A DNA stretch of 64,000 nucleotides from Candidatus Lutibacillus vidarii (GCA_016717165.1 JADKGA010000001.1:124001-188000), one strand, 5' to 3'; positions 49,680-58,987 are shown, counted from the first letter of the stretch. Made by a program: numbers and translations. Notes: generated from the letters alone by a model not told the origin.

Positions 49680-51092
49680 CTACCGGTCGAGGTGAGCCAC
49701 GAGCGAGGGCGCGAGACCGACATATGTCGCCGGGGTGAGGGCGAGCAGCCGGGACTCCACGTCGGCGGGCAGTGCTAGCCCGCGGACGAACTCGCGCAGG
49801 TCCGCGCCGGTGATCCGGCGTCCTCGGGTGAGCTTTTTGAGCCGCTCATACGGGGCATCCATGCCGGGGACCCCGGCAGCCGCCAGCGCCCGCATCGCGG
49901 ACTGGACCGCCTCGCCGAGGACCTCCCAGTTCGCGTCGAGGTCCGCGGCCATCGCCTCCGGGACGGCGTCGAGGCCGGCGAGTCCACGGCTGACATTGTC
50001 GAGGGCGACCATGGCGTGCCCGAAGGCCGCGCCGATATTGCGCTGCATCGAGGAGTCGGTGAGATCGCGCTGCAGCCGCGAGGTGACCAGCGTCGAGCCG
50101 AGGACGTCGAGCAGCGCGCACGACAGCTCGAGGTTGGCCTCGGCGTTCTCGAACCGGATCGGGTTGACCTTGTGCGGCATCGTGCTCGACCCGACCGAGC
50201 CCTGACCGCGGACCTGGGCGAAGTAGCCGAGCGAGATATACGTCCACACGTCGGTGCAGAGGTTGTGCAGCACCCGGTTGAAGCGCGCCAGGTCGGCATA
50301 CAGCTCGGCCTGCCAGTCGTGGCTCTCGATCTGGGTGGTCAGCGGGTTCCACGTCAGCCCGAGGTGCTCGACGAAGGTCCGCGAGACCTCCTGCCAGTCC
50401 GCCCCCGGCACCGCGGCAAGGTGCGCGCCGTAGGTGCCGGTCGCGCCGTTGAGCTTGCCGAGGTATGCCGCCCCCGCCACCTTGTCGAGCTGCCGCCGCA
50501 GCCGCCAGGCCAGCACCGCCAGCTCCTTGCCGAGGGTGGTCGGCGTCGCGGGCTGCCCGTGCGTGCGCGCCAGCATGGGTATGTCGCCCAGCGACTTGGC
50601 CAGCCCGGCGATCTGGTCGGTCAGGGCCGTCGCGGCGGGCAGCCAGACCTCGCGCACCGCGCCGCGGACCATGACGGCATACGAGAGGTTGTTGACATCC
50701 TCGGAGGTGCACGCGAAGTGGACCATCTCGGCGAGGCCGGCGTCGGCCGGTTCGGGGCAGATCCGGGCGAGGCGGCGCTTGAGGTAGTACTCGACCGCCT
50801 TGACGTCGTGGACGGTCTCGCGCTCGATCGCCGCGAGCTCGGCAACATCCGCCGGGCCGAAGTCCGCGACGACCCGGCGCAGCGCGACGATCTCGTCGGC
50901 GGTGAGGGCGCGCACGCCGGGGACGGTGCCCTGTGTCGTGAGGTGGATGAGCCACTCCACCTCGACGTGGACCCGTGAGCGGTTGAGCGCGGCCTCGCTG
51001 AGGTGGTCGACCAGGGGGGCGACGGCGCGGCGGTACCGCCCGTCGAGTGCCCCGAGCGGGATCGGGGGGTTGGCATCGGCGAGAGTGCCCAT
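49680..51092 (-). CDS. purB: Adenylosuccinate lyase
   Basis: A 470-residue fumarase-superfamily lyase acting twice in purine synthesis (SAICAR to AICAR, adenylosuccinate to AMP). Signatures: TSEDVNNLSYAVMV, ARTHGQPATPTTLGKEL and the active-site loop GSVGSSTMPHKVNPIRFENAEANL. This is the 470-residue form found also in proteobacteria. Start moved to 51092: GGGAGG lies 9 nt upstream, while it directly abuts the ATG at 51101. Confidence 0.93.
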   Translation of the reverse strand: MGTLADANPPIPLGALDGRYRRAVAPLVDHLSEAALNRSRVHVEVEWLIHLTTQGTVPGVRALTADEIVALRRVVADFGPADVAELAAIERETVHDVKAVEYYLKRRLARICPEPADAGLAEMVHFACTSEDVNNLSYAVMVRGAVREVWLPAATALTDQIAGLAKSLGDIPMLARTHGQPATPTTLGKELAVLAWRLRRQLDKVAGAAYLGKLNGATGTYGAHLAAVPGADWQEVSRTFVEHLGLTWNPLTTQIESHDWQAELYADLARFNRVLHNLCTDVWTYISLGYFAQVRGQGSVGSSTMPHKVNPIRFENAEANLELSCALLDVLGSTLVTSRLQRDLTDSSMQRNIGAAFGHAMVALDNVSRGLAGLDAVPEAMAADLDANWEVLGEAVQSAMRALAAAGVPGMDAPYERLKKLTRGRRITGADLREFVRGLALPADVESRLLALTPATYVGLAPSLVAHLDR

Positions 51093-51122
51093 GCCGGTCA
51101 TCCTCCCAGACCCGGGCCCCTG

Positions 51123-51728
51123 TTAGGCGCGGGCCGGCTGGGCGGACCAGCCGTCGAGCATGACCCGAAGTGCCCGGTCGTAGACGTCGCGGCGTCCAGC
51201 CCGCCTCGGCACACCCTCGGCGATCTCCAGGCTCACCATCCCGTGGGCCACCGACCAGATCGTCCAGGCCACTTCGAGGACGGTGTCCCCTCGGACGACG
51301 CCATCGGCGACGAGCCGCTCGACGGCAGAGACCAGCGGGGCGATGCTCGGCACCGGGTCGGCGTCCGGGGCGGTGCGGTCGTTGAGGACCGTCCGACCGC
51401 CGAACATCACGGTGTAGAGGTCGGGGTGGTCCAGGGCCCAGTCGCGGTAGGCGTGACCGAGGGCTATCGCGTCCTCCCGGGAGTCTCGGGAGGGGTCGAG
51501 GGCGGCGGCCTGTGCCGCGCCGAAGCTGCGCCGGCCCTCGTCGACGACAGCTGCGACGAGTCCAGGCTTACTGCCGAAGAGGGCGTAGATGGCGTTCGTC
51601 GAGGTGCCCGCGGCCGCAGCGAGCCGCCGCAGCGATACGGCGTCGGTGCCCGATCGTGCGATCGTGTCCGCGGTCACCGCGACCAGCCGGATGCGCAGCT
51701 GTTCGTCGTACGAGGACGGGCGCGCCAC
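51123..51728 (-). CDS. TetR-family transcriptional regulator
   Basis: A 201-residue regulator. The DNA-binding part reads RLVAVTADTIARSGTDAVSLRRLAAAAGTSTNAIYALFGSKPGLVAAVVDEG (residues 12-65). The C-terminal region has the TetR_C_33-like pattern HAYRDWALDHPDLYTVMFGG. Target unknown. GTG at 51728 is decided by TATGTT 6 nt upstream, which excludes the 54-residue extension to 51890. Confidence 0.85.
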   Translation of the reverse strand: MARPSSYDEQLRIRLVAVTADTIARSGTDAVSLRRLAAAAGTSTNAIYALFGSKPGLVAAVVDEGRRSFGAAQAAALDPSRDSREDAIALGHAYRDWALDHPDLYTVMFGGRTVLNDRTAPDADPVPSIAPLVSAVERLVADGVVRGDTVLEVAWTIWSVAHGMVSLEIAEGVPRRAGRRDVYDRALRVMLDGWSAQPARA

Positions 51729-51734
51729 ACGTCG

Positions 51735-51740
51735 AACATA
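51735..51740 (-). promoter_or_regulatory. Leaderless-type -10 box of the TetR gene
   Basis: TATGTT on the minus strand ends 6 nt before the GTG at 51728. An AT-rich patch (51755-51780, with GATATATC) lies just upstream. Confidence 0.5.
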
Positions 51741-51795
51741 GCAGCGGGCCCTTTCAAAACGACGATATATCCATAACAAGACGCACTGAAGCGCA

Positions 51796-52314
51796 TTATG
51801 GGAGGTTTGCAACGTCCCCCGCCGAAAGGCCTCCGAGCACCGCTGGCAGTTCCGCCAGGAGCCCGGCGCAGGCGGCGGCGACGTCGTCATAGCAGCGGCG
51901 GTAGTCCTCGAGTGTCCCGTGGTAGGGGTCGGCGAGGTCGAGGCAGCCAGCGGCCACCGCGCCCGGATCGAACTCGCGGATCAGACGCACCTGGCCGGGC
52001 CGCGCTACCCCGAGGCGTTGAACTCTCCGCTGGTGCCGGGCCTCGGCGCAGAGAATGAGGTCCGAGCGGCCCAGCAGGTCCGGCGGGACGACGCGAGCGC
52101 GATGCGTGGTCGCGTCGAGCCCGTGTTCGGCCAGCGCCGCGACGGTCCTGGGGTCGGCCAGCTCGCCGACGTGCCAGTCTCCGGTGCCATAGCTGTCGAC
52201 GACGACATGCTCGGCGAGCCTGGAGCGGGTGAGTAGTGCCGCCAGGAGCACCTCGGCCATGGGGGACCGGCAGGTGTTGCCACTGCACACGAAGGTCACG
52301 GCGAACCGCGCCAT
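51796..52314 (-). CDS. Low-molecular-weight protein-tyrosine-phosphatase-like protein
   Basis: A 172-residue phosphatase. The P-loop is VTFVCSGNTCRSPMAEVLL (Cys-x5-Arg) near the N terminus, and the general acid is the Asp of DLADPYHG. Members dephosphorylate protein tyrosine or act as arsenate reductases; the loop fits the tyrosine-phosphatase group. Start at 52314 leaves the normal ten-residue lead to the Cys. Confidence 0.87.
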   Translation of the reverse strand: MARFAVTFVCSGNTCRSPMAEVLLAALLTRSRLAEHVVVDSYGTGDWHVGELADPRTVAALAEHGLDATTHRARVVPPDLLGRSDLILCAEARHQRRVQRLGVARPGQVRLIREFDPGAVAAGCLDLADPYHGTLEDYRRCYDDVAAACAGLLAELPAVLGGLSAGDVANLP

Positions 52315-52359
52315 GGGCGTATCGCGACGGTCAGGTCGGGTCGGCAAGCGGCGCCGAGA

Positions 52360-52824
52360 TCAGTTCTCGCCGCCGACGTCGAAGGCGTAGACCTCCCAGA
52401 CGAGGTCGGACCCGCGCTGACGGTGCTTGGCCAGCGTCGCGAGCAGGTGCGTGGCCAGCTCACGCAGCCGAGTGGCGCCGGAGGCGTCGGTGACTCCAGC
52501 GTCGATCACGCCGCGGATCTCGGCGAACTGGTCCTGCAACCCCTGGTGTTCGGCGATCAGCCGGTTGACCCGCCGACTGACCCGGGGGGCCGTGGTCTCA
52601 AGGTCCCGGTAGAGGCCCTTGGGTCCCTCGGTCACCTCGATGTGGTCGGTGAAGTCCTCCTCGAGCTCCTGCCACGCCCGCGTGACAGCGTCCAGCCAGC
52701 GGGACGGATCCTCCCGGATCGGCGCGGCGATAGTGAACTCGACGAGCCCCATGGACTGCCGGAGCTCGGCGCGACGGCGCCGTAGCTCGTCCAGCGGGGC
52801 GCTGTGGTCGGTGGGCTGGGACAT
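52360..52824 (-). CDS. Hemerythrin-like four-helix protein
   Basis: A 154-residue, highly helical protein: AWQELEEDFTDHIEVTEGPKGLYRDLE, then RVNRLIAEHQGLQDQFAEI, and a C terminus TLAKHRQRGSDLVWEVYAFDVGGE. The histidines (DHIEV, EHQGL, KHRQRG) fit a hemerythrin-like di-iron domain, but the match is loose. The start at 52824 has CGGAGG 7 nt upstream. Function unknown. Confidence 0.65.
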   Translation of the reverse strand: MSQPTDHSAPLDELRRRRAELRQSMGLVEFTIAAPIREDPSRWLDAVTRAWQELEEDFTDHIEVTEGPKGLYRDLETTAPRVSRRVNRLIAEHQGLQDQFAEIRGVIDAGVTDASGATRLRELATHLLATLAKHRQRGSDLVWEVYAFDVGGEN

Positions 52825-52912
52825 GCGGCACCTCCGTGGTCGGTGCTTCGATCTTCGCGCGTTTCCGGCCGGGGCGACAGTCGAGGGGCGCACCAAGCTC
52901 AGGTATGACGCA

Positions 52913-54586
52913 TCACCCCGGCGGTCTGGGCTCCTGCAGCTCGGTCATGTCGACGACCCGGTCGAAGCCGTCGAGACCGTCGCTGCGATGGCTCACCATG
53001 ACCACCGTTCGATCGGTGCTCGTGCGGGTGAGGTCCGCGATGACGGCGACCGCGGTCGCATGATCGAGGTGAGCGACGGGCTCGTCGAGCAGGAGTAGCG
53101 GACGCCCGGAGAGCAGCGCCCGGGCCAGCGCAATCCGCGCGCGCTCGCCGCCCGAGACGCCCCGGCCACCCGAGCCGAGCCAGGTGTCGAGCCGTTCCGG
53201 CAGCCCCGCCAGCCAGACCTGCAGGCCGGCATCCGCCAGCGCGGCCTCGATCTCCTCGTCGGTGGCGGCAGGCCTGGCGAGCCGCAGGTTCTCTCGAAGC
53301 GTGCTGGAGAACAGGTGCGGCTCGTCGTCGACCAGTGCGATCGCCCCTCGGGCGGTGACCAGCGGCATATCGAGGACGTCCGTTCCGCCGAGCAGGTACG
53401 TGCCGTCCTCCGGATCGATATGCCGCCCCAAGGCCGCGAGCAGGGTGGACTTACCCGAGCCATTGGCCCCGGTGATCGCCAGGTGCTGACCGGCGGCAAG
53501 GTCGAAGGTGACGGCGGGCAGGGCGGGTCGGCTCGGGTGCCACCGGGTGACGAGCTGGTCGACCCGGACCGAGCCGCCGAGGCTGGCTGGGGGGCCGCCG
53601 TCGTCGGTTGCCGCGCCGTCGTCTCGGCTGGTGGCTCCGGTGGCGTCCTTGACCGCGGGCTCCTGGGAGAGCAGCTCGCTGAGCCGACCGTCTGCGGCAC
53701 GGGCCCGCGCCCAGGCCCCGATCGCGTCCGGGATCGTCGTCGTCGCGTCGGCGAGAGCCAGCGGGGTGAGGATGAGCAGCGCGGCCACCGGTCCGCTGAC
53801 CGTGGTGCCGACGGCGGGCGCGACGACGAGCGCCATACCGGCAGTACTTGCAGCCGTGGTGAGCTGCTGCCAGGCCAGCCCCAGCCCGCGGATCCGGCCG
53901 GCGGTGCCTGCGGTCCGGCGCACCTCGGAGTGAGCTGCGGCGAGCCAGCGCAGGGCGTCGGCCTCGGCGTCGATCGCCTGGAGGTCGGTGGCGTTCGAGG
54001 TGACCAGGGCTCCAACCCGGGAGGCGGCGGCCCGGGCCTCCAGCCCGGCGACCTGGCTGGACGACTCGGCCCGCAGCGCCAGCGCGGCAGACACCACCAT
54101 CGACGCGACAACCCCGGCGACGACCAGGCCGGCCGCGGGGAGCAGGACGGCGGTGGCGACGATGGCGACCCCTGCTGCCGTCAGGGCCGCGATGAGCGGG
54201 ACGACGACCCGCACCTGGGCGTCGACAACATCGTCGAGGTCGCGGACCGCCGAGGTGAGGACGTCGGAGCGGCTGCGCCGTCCGAGCCGCGCCGGGGTGA
54301 GCGGGACGAGGGCGTCATACATGCGGACCCGACGCTCGGCGAGCGAGGCGAGGGCGGCGTCATGGGAGTGGACCCGTTCGACATACCGCAGCACGGGGCG
54401 GGCGATGCCGAAGGTGCGGACGCAGACGATGGCGACAAGCAGCGTGAGGATGGCCGGCATGGTGCTGGCCTGGACGATGAGCCAGCCCGAGGTCGCCGTC
54501 AGCGCCACACCTGATGTCGTCGCCAGCCCGCCGATGAGTCCGGAGCGCACCAGGGCCGGGGTCGACAGGTCGCGGATGAGACTCAT
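52913..54586 (-). CDS. cydC: Thiol reductant ABC exporter subunit
   Basis: A 557-residue half-transporter: six membrane helices (residues 15-300) then the ATPase with Walker A GANGSGKST, signature VSGGERARIALARALL and Walker B LLLLDEPVAHLD. CydDC exports cysteine/glutathione (or low-molecular thiols) needed to assemble cytochrome bd. Its ATG overlaps the cydD stop by 4 bp. Last of the leftward run cydA-cydB-cydD-cydC. Confidence 0.9.
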   Translation of the reverse strand: MSLIRDLSTPALVRSGLIGGLATTSGVALTATSGWLIVQASTMPAILTLLVAIVCVRTFGIARPVLRYVERVHSHDAALASLAERRVRMYDALVPLTPARLGRRSRSDVLTSAVRDLDDVVDAQVRVVVPLIAALTAAGVAIVATAVLLPAAGLVVAGVVASMVVSAALALRAESSSQVAGLEARAAASRVGALVTSNATDLQAIDAEADALRWLAAAHSEVRRTAGTAGRIRGLGLAWQQLTTAASTAGMALVVAPAVGTTVSGPVAALLILTPLALADATTTIPDAIGAWARARAADGRLSELLSQEPAVKDATGATSRDDGAATDDGGPPASLGGSVRVDQLVTRWHPSRPALPAVTFDLAAGQHLAITGANGSGKSTLLAALGRHIDPEDGTYLLGGTDVLDMPLVTARGAIALVDDEPHLFSSTLRENLRLARPAATDEEIEAALADAGLQVWLAGLPERLDTWLGSGGRGVSGGERARIALARALLSGRPLLLLDEPVAHLDHATAVAVIADLTRTSTDRTVVMVSHRSDGLDGFDRVVDMTELQEPRPPG

Positions 54587-56223
54587 CGGCTTGCCTTCGC
54601 CGGCGCGGGATGGACGGTGACGACGTGCTCCGCCAGGGCGACGAGCTCGGCGCGATGGCTGACCGCGACGACCACCCGGTCCTGCGCAAGCGTGGTGATG
54701 AGGGCGTGGACCCGCGCGACGGAGTCCTCGTCGAGGTGGGCGGTTGGTTCGTCGAGGAGGAGCATCGGGGCGGGCGCGAGGAGCGCGCGGGCGAGGGCCA
54801 GCCGGGCGCGCTGCCCCGCCGAGAGGCCGAAGCCGGCGTCCCCGAGCTGGGTGTCGAGCTTGTCGGGGAGTGCAGTGACGACCGCTCGTATGTCGACGGC
54901 GTCGAGCGCGGCGTCGAGCGCGGCGTCGAGCGCGGCATCGAGCTCGGCGTCGGTGGGCTGGCTTGCGCCGAGGGTGAGGTTCTCGCGGACCGTCCCTGCG
55001 GTGAGGAAGGGAGTCTGGGTGACGAGGTGGGCGTGTGGGGCGGTGACCGTGCCGGACGTGGGGTGTCTAAGCCCGGCGAGGATCTCCAGGAGGGTGGACT
55101 TCCCCGCGCCGGAGGGGCCGGTGATCACGGTGAGGCCCTGCGGGAAGTCCTCGGTCAGGTCCTCGAGGGTGGGGCGCTCCGCGCCGGGGTAGGTGTAGCC
55201 AAGGTGCTCGACCCGGACTCGATACGGGGTGGTCGACGCGGCGCGGGGCGTCTCGCGGACCGTGGGTGATGCGGGCACTGGTCCCGGCGCTGGGTCCAGC
55301 TCGGCGAGGATCTGGTCCGCCGCAGCGGCCCCGTCGGCGGCGTTGTGGAACTCGGCGCCGACGCGGCGGATCGGCCAGTAGGCCTCGGGGGAGATGAGGA
55401 TGGCCAGCAGTCCGGTATGCAGGGCCATCGAGCCGTTGGCGAGCCGAATGCCCACGCTCACGGCGACGACGGCAACGGACAGGGTTGCCAGGAGCTCGAG
55501 TGCGGCAGAGGAGAGGAAGGCGATGCGCAGCGTCTCCACGGTGGCGCGACGGTGTCGCTGGCTGACCTCGCCGATCGTTCGCGCCTGCCGCTGCGCCCTG
55601 CCATAACCGACCAGGGTGGGCAGACCCCGCACGACGTCGAGGAAGTGACCCGCCAGGGACGCCGAGGTTTTCCACCGGCGGGCGGTCGCGTCCTCAGTGG
55701 CCTTCCCGATCAGCGCGGCGAACAGGGGGAGCAGCGGCACGGTCACCACGACGACCAGCGCACTGACCCAGTCGACGAGCAGCAAGGTCCCGACGGCGAG
55801 GACCGGCAGCACCACGCCGGCCACGAGGGCGGGCAGATAGCGGGCGACATACGGTTCGACGGTCGTGGCCCCGGTGGTCGCGAGGGTGAGGGCCTGCGCC
55901 TGCGCGGGGCGGGCGTCGGCCGGGCGGGTCAGCCAACTGGCGAGGAGCCGCTCCCGCAGCGCCGTCGAGACCCGGGCGCCGGCTCGTGCCGCGACCCACT
56001 CGGTCGTGGCGCTCACCAGGGCTCGGCCGGTCAAGACCGCGACGACGGCGAGGAGGGAGGGGCGGACCGGCATACCGCCGACCACGGCGACGACGAGGGA
56101 GGTGACGGTGAAGGCCTGGGCGATCGCCAGGCTCCCGGCGATGACCCCGAGAGCCGCCAGGGCGCCCACTCCGCGGCGGGACTCGGGGACTGCCCGGAGC
56201 AGTCGTGGGTCGAACGGTCGCAC
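54583..56223 (-). CDS. cydD: Thiol reductant ABC exporter subunit
   Basis: A 546-residue half-transporter: membrane domain (about residues 18-300) with HFLDVVRGLPTLVGYGRA, Walker A GPSGAGKST, signature LSAGQRARLALARALL, Walker B MLLLDEPTAHLDEDS. The helical ATPase segment has an unusual repeated DAALDAALDAAL stretch where homologs have varied residues. GTG at 56223 follows TAGGCT by 6 nt, so cydDC may be transcribed separately from cydAB even though they are in line. Upstream is a family-C palindrome. Confidence 0.9.
   Translation of the reverse strand: MRPFDPRLLRAVPESRRGVGALAALGVIAGSLAIAQAFTVTSLVVAVVGGMPVRPSLLAVVAVLTGRALVSATTEWVAARAGARVSTALRERLLASWLTRPADARPAQAQALTLATTGATTVEPYVARYLPALVAGVVLPVLAVGTLLLVDWVSALVVVVTVPLLPLFAALIGKATEDATARRWKTSASLAGHFLDVVRGLPTLVGYGRAQRQARTIGEVSQRHRRATVETLRIAFLSSAALELLATLSVAVVAVSVGIRLANGSMALHTGLLAILISPEAYWPIRRVGAEFHNAADGAAAADQILAELDPAPGPVPASPTVRETPRAASTTPYRVRVEHLGYTYPGAERPTLEDLTEDFPQGLTVITGPSGAGKSTLLEILAGLRHPTSGTVTAPHAHLVTQTPFLTAGTVRENLTLGASQPTDAELDAALDAALDAALDAVDIRAVVTALPDKLDTQLGDAGFGLSAGQRARLALARALLAPAPMLLLDEPTAHLDEDSVARVHALITTLAQDRVVVAVSHRAELVALAEHVVTVHPAPAKASR
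54893..54945. repeat. 12-bp tandem repeat inside cydD
   Basis: Units of GCGTCGAGCGCG (plus strand) repeat about four times and encode successive DAAL on the minus strand. All in frame; the block changes length of one helix of the ATPase domain. Confidence 0.85.
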
Positions 56224-56229
56224 CGACTC

Positions 56230-56235
56230 AGCCTA
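56230..56235 (-). promoter_or_regulatory. Leaderless-type -10 box of cydD
   Basis: TAGGCT on the minus strand ends 6 nt before the GTG at 56223. Confidence 0.55.
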
Positions 56236-56262
56236 CGTTCCTCATGTTGTCTGTTCCCTTCC

Positions 56263-56350
56263 TGTGGATAACCTCCCCCTCCCAACAAAGACACACCTTT
56301 AGAAGCGTTCTAAAGGTGTGTCTTTGTCGGAGGAGGGGGGGTTATCCACA
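56263..56350. repeat. Palindromic intergenic repeat, family C copy 3, full-length
   Basis: The core 56286-56326 has 19-bp perfect arms (CAAAGACACACCTTTAGAA and its complement) around GCG. It is extended on both sides by CCTCCCCCTCC / GGAGGAGGGGGG and ends in TGTGGATAA (56263-56271) and TTATCCACA (56342-56350). The whole 88 bp is symmetric about 56306. It separates cydB from cydD and lies just upstream of the cydD promoter. Confidence 0.92.
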
Positions 56351-56451
56351 GGCGCTGAGGCTCGAGAGCCTCCCCGCTACCCGAGCCTCAGCGGTCTGAC
56401 GACCGGTCCGTCCGCCCCTCCCGACGACGCGGGCGGACCGGTCCGCTGTGA

Positions 56452-57525
56452 TCAGCCCCGAACCGTTGCAGTGACGTGCTGCTCGTCGGGGATGTGGTGG
56501 ACGGCGATCCGCTTCCGGAACACCCAGTACGTCCACGCGGTGTAGACCAGGACGACCGGGGTGAACACCACGGCGGCCCAGGTCATGATCGTCAGCGTCT
56601 TCGGGGTGCTCGACGCCGCGAGCAGGGTGAGGTCGTTGACCGACCCGAGCGACGACGGCATCGCGTTGGGGAACAACGCGCCGAAGTAGGACACCACGGC
56701 GAAGGCGATCGTCGCGAAGGTGCCGACGAAGGCCCAGCCCTCGCGGCCCTTGAGCGCCGCGAACAGCCCGGCGAGCAGGCAGACCGCGGCGAGCACCGCA
56801 CCGGCCCAACCGATGGTCGAGGAGTGCTTGGTGTTGACCAGGAGGAGCAGGACAACCGCGAGCCCGGCCGCGACCACACCGGTCTTGACCGAGAGGGCGC
56901 GCGCCTCGTGCCGGATGTCACCGTCGGTCTTCAGCGCGACGAAGATCGCCCCGTGGGTGAGGAAGAGGGCGACGAAGGTGAGCCCGCCGAGCAGCGGGAC
57001 CGGCCCCAGCAGGCTGAACAAGGTGCCGTCGAAGATGTAGTTCCCGGTGACCTCGGGGTCAACCTTGACCGGGCTGCCCCAGACGATATTCGTCAGGCCG
57101 ACGCCCCAGAGCAGGGCAGCGGCATACGACCCGCCGGTGATGCACCAGTCCCACCGCTGCCGCCACAGCGCGGTGTCCCCCTTGCCCCGGTAGTCCAACC
57201 CCATGCCGCGCAGGATCAGCGCGACGAGGATGAGCGCGAGGGCGAGGTAGTAGCCGGAGAAAAGCGTGGCGTACCACTGTGGGAAGGCCGCGAAGGTGGC
57301 GCCACCCGCGGTGAGCACCCAGACCTCGTTGCCGTCCCAGACCGGGCCGATGGTGTTGATGAGGACGCGCCGACGCCGGTTCGACTCCTCCGGGGTGCGC
57401 CCCTTGCCAAGGATCGGCAGGAGCATGCCGACGCCGAAGTCGAAGCCTTCGAGGGTGAGATAGCCGATCCACAGGACGGCGATGAGGGCGAACCAGACGA
57501 CTTGCAGGGCTGACAGATTGCTCAT
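56452..57525 (-). CDS. cydB: Cytochrome bd ubiquinol/menaquinol oxidase subunit II
   Basis: A 357-residue subunit with about nine membrane helices. FALIAVLWIGYLTLEGFDFGVGMLLP and NEVWVLTAGGATFAAFPQWYATLFSGYY are the CydB signatures. Partner of CydA in the high-affinity oxidase. The ATG at 57525 lies 19 bp after the cydA stop, with AAGGAC upstream. A Gly/Thr-rich ending and the 226-bp spacer with palindrome follow. Confidence 0.93.
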   Translation of the reverse strand: MSNLSALQVVWFALIAVLWIGYLTLEGFDFGVGMLLPILGKGRTPEESNRRRRVLINTIGPVWDGNEVWVLTAGGATFAAFPQWYATLFSGYYLALALILVALILRGMGLDYRGKGDTALWRQRWDWCITGGSYAAALLWGVGLTNIVWGSPVKVDPEVTGNYIFDGTLFSLLGPVPLLGGLTFVALFLTHGAIFVALKTDGDIRHEARALSVKTGVVAAGLAVVLLLLVNTKHSSTIGWAGAVLAAVCLLAGLFAALKGREGWAFVGTFATIAFAVVSYFGALFPNAMPSSLGSVNDLTLLAASSTPKTLTIMTWAAVVFTPVVLVYTAWTYWVFRKRIAVHHIPDEQHVTATVRG

Positions 57526-57544
57526 GATGACGAGAGTCCTTGAC

Positions 57545-58987
57545 TCAGTAGGCGAACAGGAGAGGGGCGTCGGCGTCGCGAGTCGACGGATCCACCGGCT
57601 CGGCGACGGGGACGGCGCCACGCTGGGCGTACCTGAGGGTGAGCTTGATCTCGGCCACCGCAAGCGCTCCGTAGAGCAGGGTGAACAGGATCATGGTCAG
57701 CGCCACGCTCCACGCACCCACCGACGTCGACACCCCGGCCTCGGTCGACATCATCCCGTTGACGAGGAACGGCTGGCGCCCGATCTCGGTGAAGATCCAG
57801 CCGAAGGACATGGCGAAGACGGGCAGCAACGGGGTCCAGATCCCGATGAGCTTCCAGTACTTCTCCATCGGCAGGCCGTCCTTGCGGGTCCGCCACAAGA
57901 CCATGAGGCCGAAGAGCATCGCGAGGAAGCCGGCACCCATCATCAGCCGGAAGTTCCAGTACGCGAGCCAGATGGTCGGTGTGTATGACGCAGCGGCGGT
58001 CAGTGGGTCCTTGCCGTACGTGGCCTGGAGCTGCTTCTCCAGGTCGTTGATGCCTTCGACCGGCTTGGCGACGTCGCCGGTGGCGAGATAGCTGAGCACG
58101 CCGGGCACCTCGAGCGAGAAGACCTTCTCCTTGCCGTCGAGCGAGCCGATGGTGAACAGGCTGAACGGGGCGTGCCCGCTGGAGGACTCGTAGAGCGCCT
58201 CGGCCGCCGCCATCTTCATCGGCTGGACCTCGGTCATGACCTTGCCCTGCAGGTCGCCGGTCACGACAACGGCCAGGCCGGCGACGACGGCGACCCAGGC
58301 CCCCAAGCGCGCGGCCTTGCGGTACATCGGCAGGTCGGCGTGGGTGCGGCTCTCGATCGCGCGCTTGCGCATGAGGTAGAGGGCGACGCCCATGACGAAG
58401 GCGCCCGCGGTCATGTACGCACCGGTGATGACGTGCGGGAAGGTGACGAGCTGGACCTTGTTGGTCAGCACGGCGAGGAAGTCGTCGAGCTCTGCCCGGT
58501 TCGTCTTGGGGTTGAAGGTGTAGCCCACCGGGTTCTGCATGAACGAGTTCGCGGCAAGGATGAAGTATGCCGACAAGACCGTCCCGATGTGGGTGAGCCA
58601 GATCGTCGCGAGGTGGACCTTGCGGGGCAGGCGGTCCCACCCGAAGATCCACAGCCCGAGGAAGGTCGACTCGAGGAAGAAGGCGAGCAGTGCCTCGAAC
58701 GCCAGCGGCGCACCGAAGATGTCACCGACGAACCGGCTGTAGAGGCTCCAGTTCATGCCGAACTGGAACTCCTGGACGATGCCGGTGACCAGGCCCAGGG
58801 CGAAGTTGATCATGAAGAGCTTGCCGAAGAACTTCGTCAACCGGAGCCACTCGGGGTTGCCCGTACGGTGCCAGACGGTCTGCATGACGGCGATCAGTCC
58901 GGTCAGGCCGATGGTGATCGGGACGAAGAGGAAGTGATAGACGGTCGTGATGGCGAACTGCCACCGAGCCAGGTCCAGGGCGGTCAT
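57545..58987 (-). CDS. cydA: Cytochrome bd ubiquinol/menaquinol oxidase subunit I
   Basis: A 480-residue subunit. ARWQFAITTVYHFLFVPITIG has the His axial ligand of heme b595/d; GRQPFLV and ESTFLGLWIFGWDRLPRKVH are conserved. The Q-loop is in the short form (MKMAAAEALYESSSGHAPF with the quinol-site Lys and Glu). It oxidises menaquinol and reduces oxygen to water with high affinity, giving respiration at low oxygen. AAGGA 9 nt before the ATG at 58987 decides the start. First gene of the cluster. Confidence 0.94.
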   Translation of the reverse strand: MTALDLARWQFAITTVYHFLFVPITIGLTGLIAVMQTVWHRTGNPEWLRLTKFFGKLFMINFALGLVTGIVQEFQFGMNWSLYSRFVGDIFGAPLAFEALLAFFLESTFLGLWIFGWDRLPRKVHLATIWLTHIGTVLSAYFILAANSFMQNPVGYTFNPKTNRAELDDFLAVLTNKVQLVTFPHVITGAYMTAGAFVMGVALYLMRKRAIESRTHADLPMYRKAARLGAWVAVVAGLAVVVTGDLQGKVMTEVQPMKMAAAEALYESSSGHAPFSLFTIGSLDGKEKVFSLEVPGVLSYLATGDVAKPVEGINDLEKQLQATYGKDPLTAAASYTPTIWLAYWNFRLMMGAGFLAMLFGLMVLWRTRKDGLPMEKYWKLIGIWTPLLPVFAMSFGWIFTEIGRQPFLVNGMMSTEAGVSTSVGAWSVALTMILFTLLYGALAVAEIKLTLRYAQRGAVPVAEPVDPSTRDADAPLLFAY

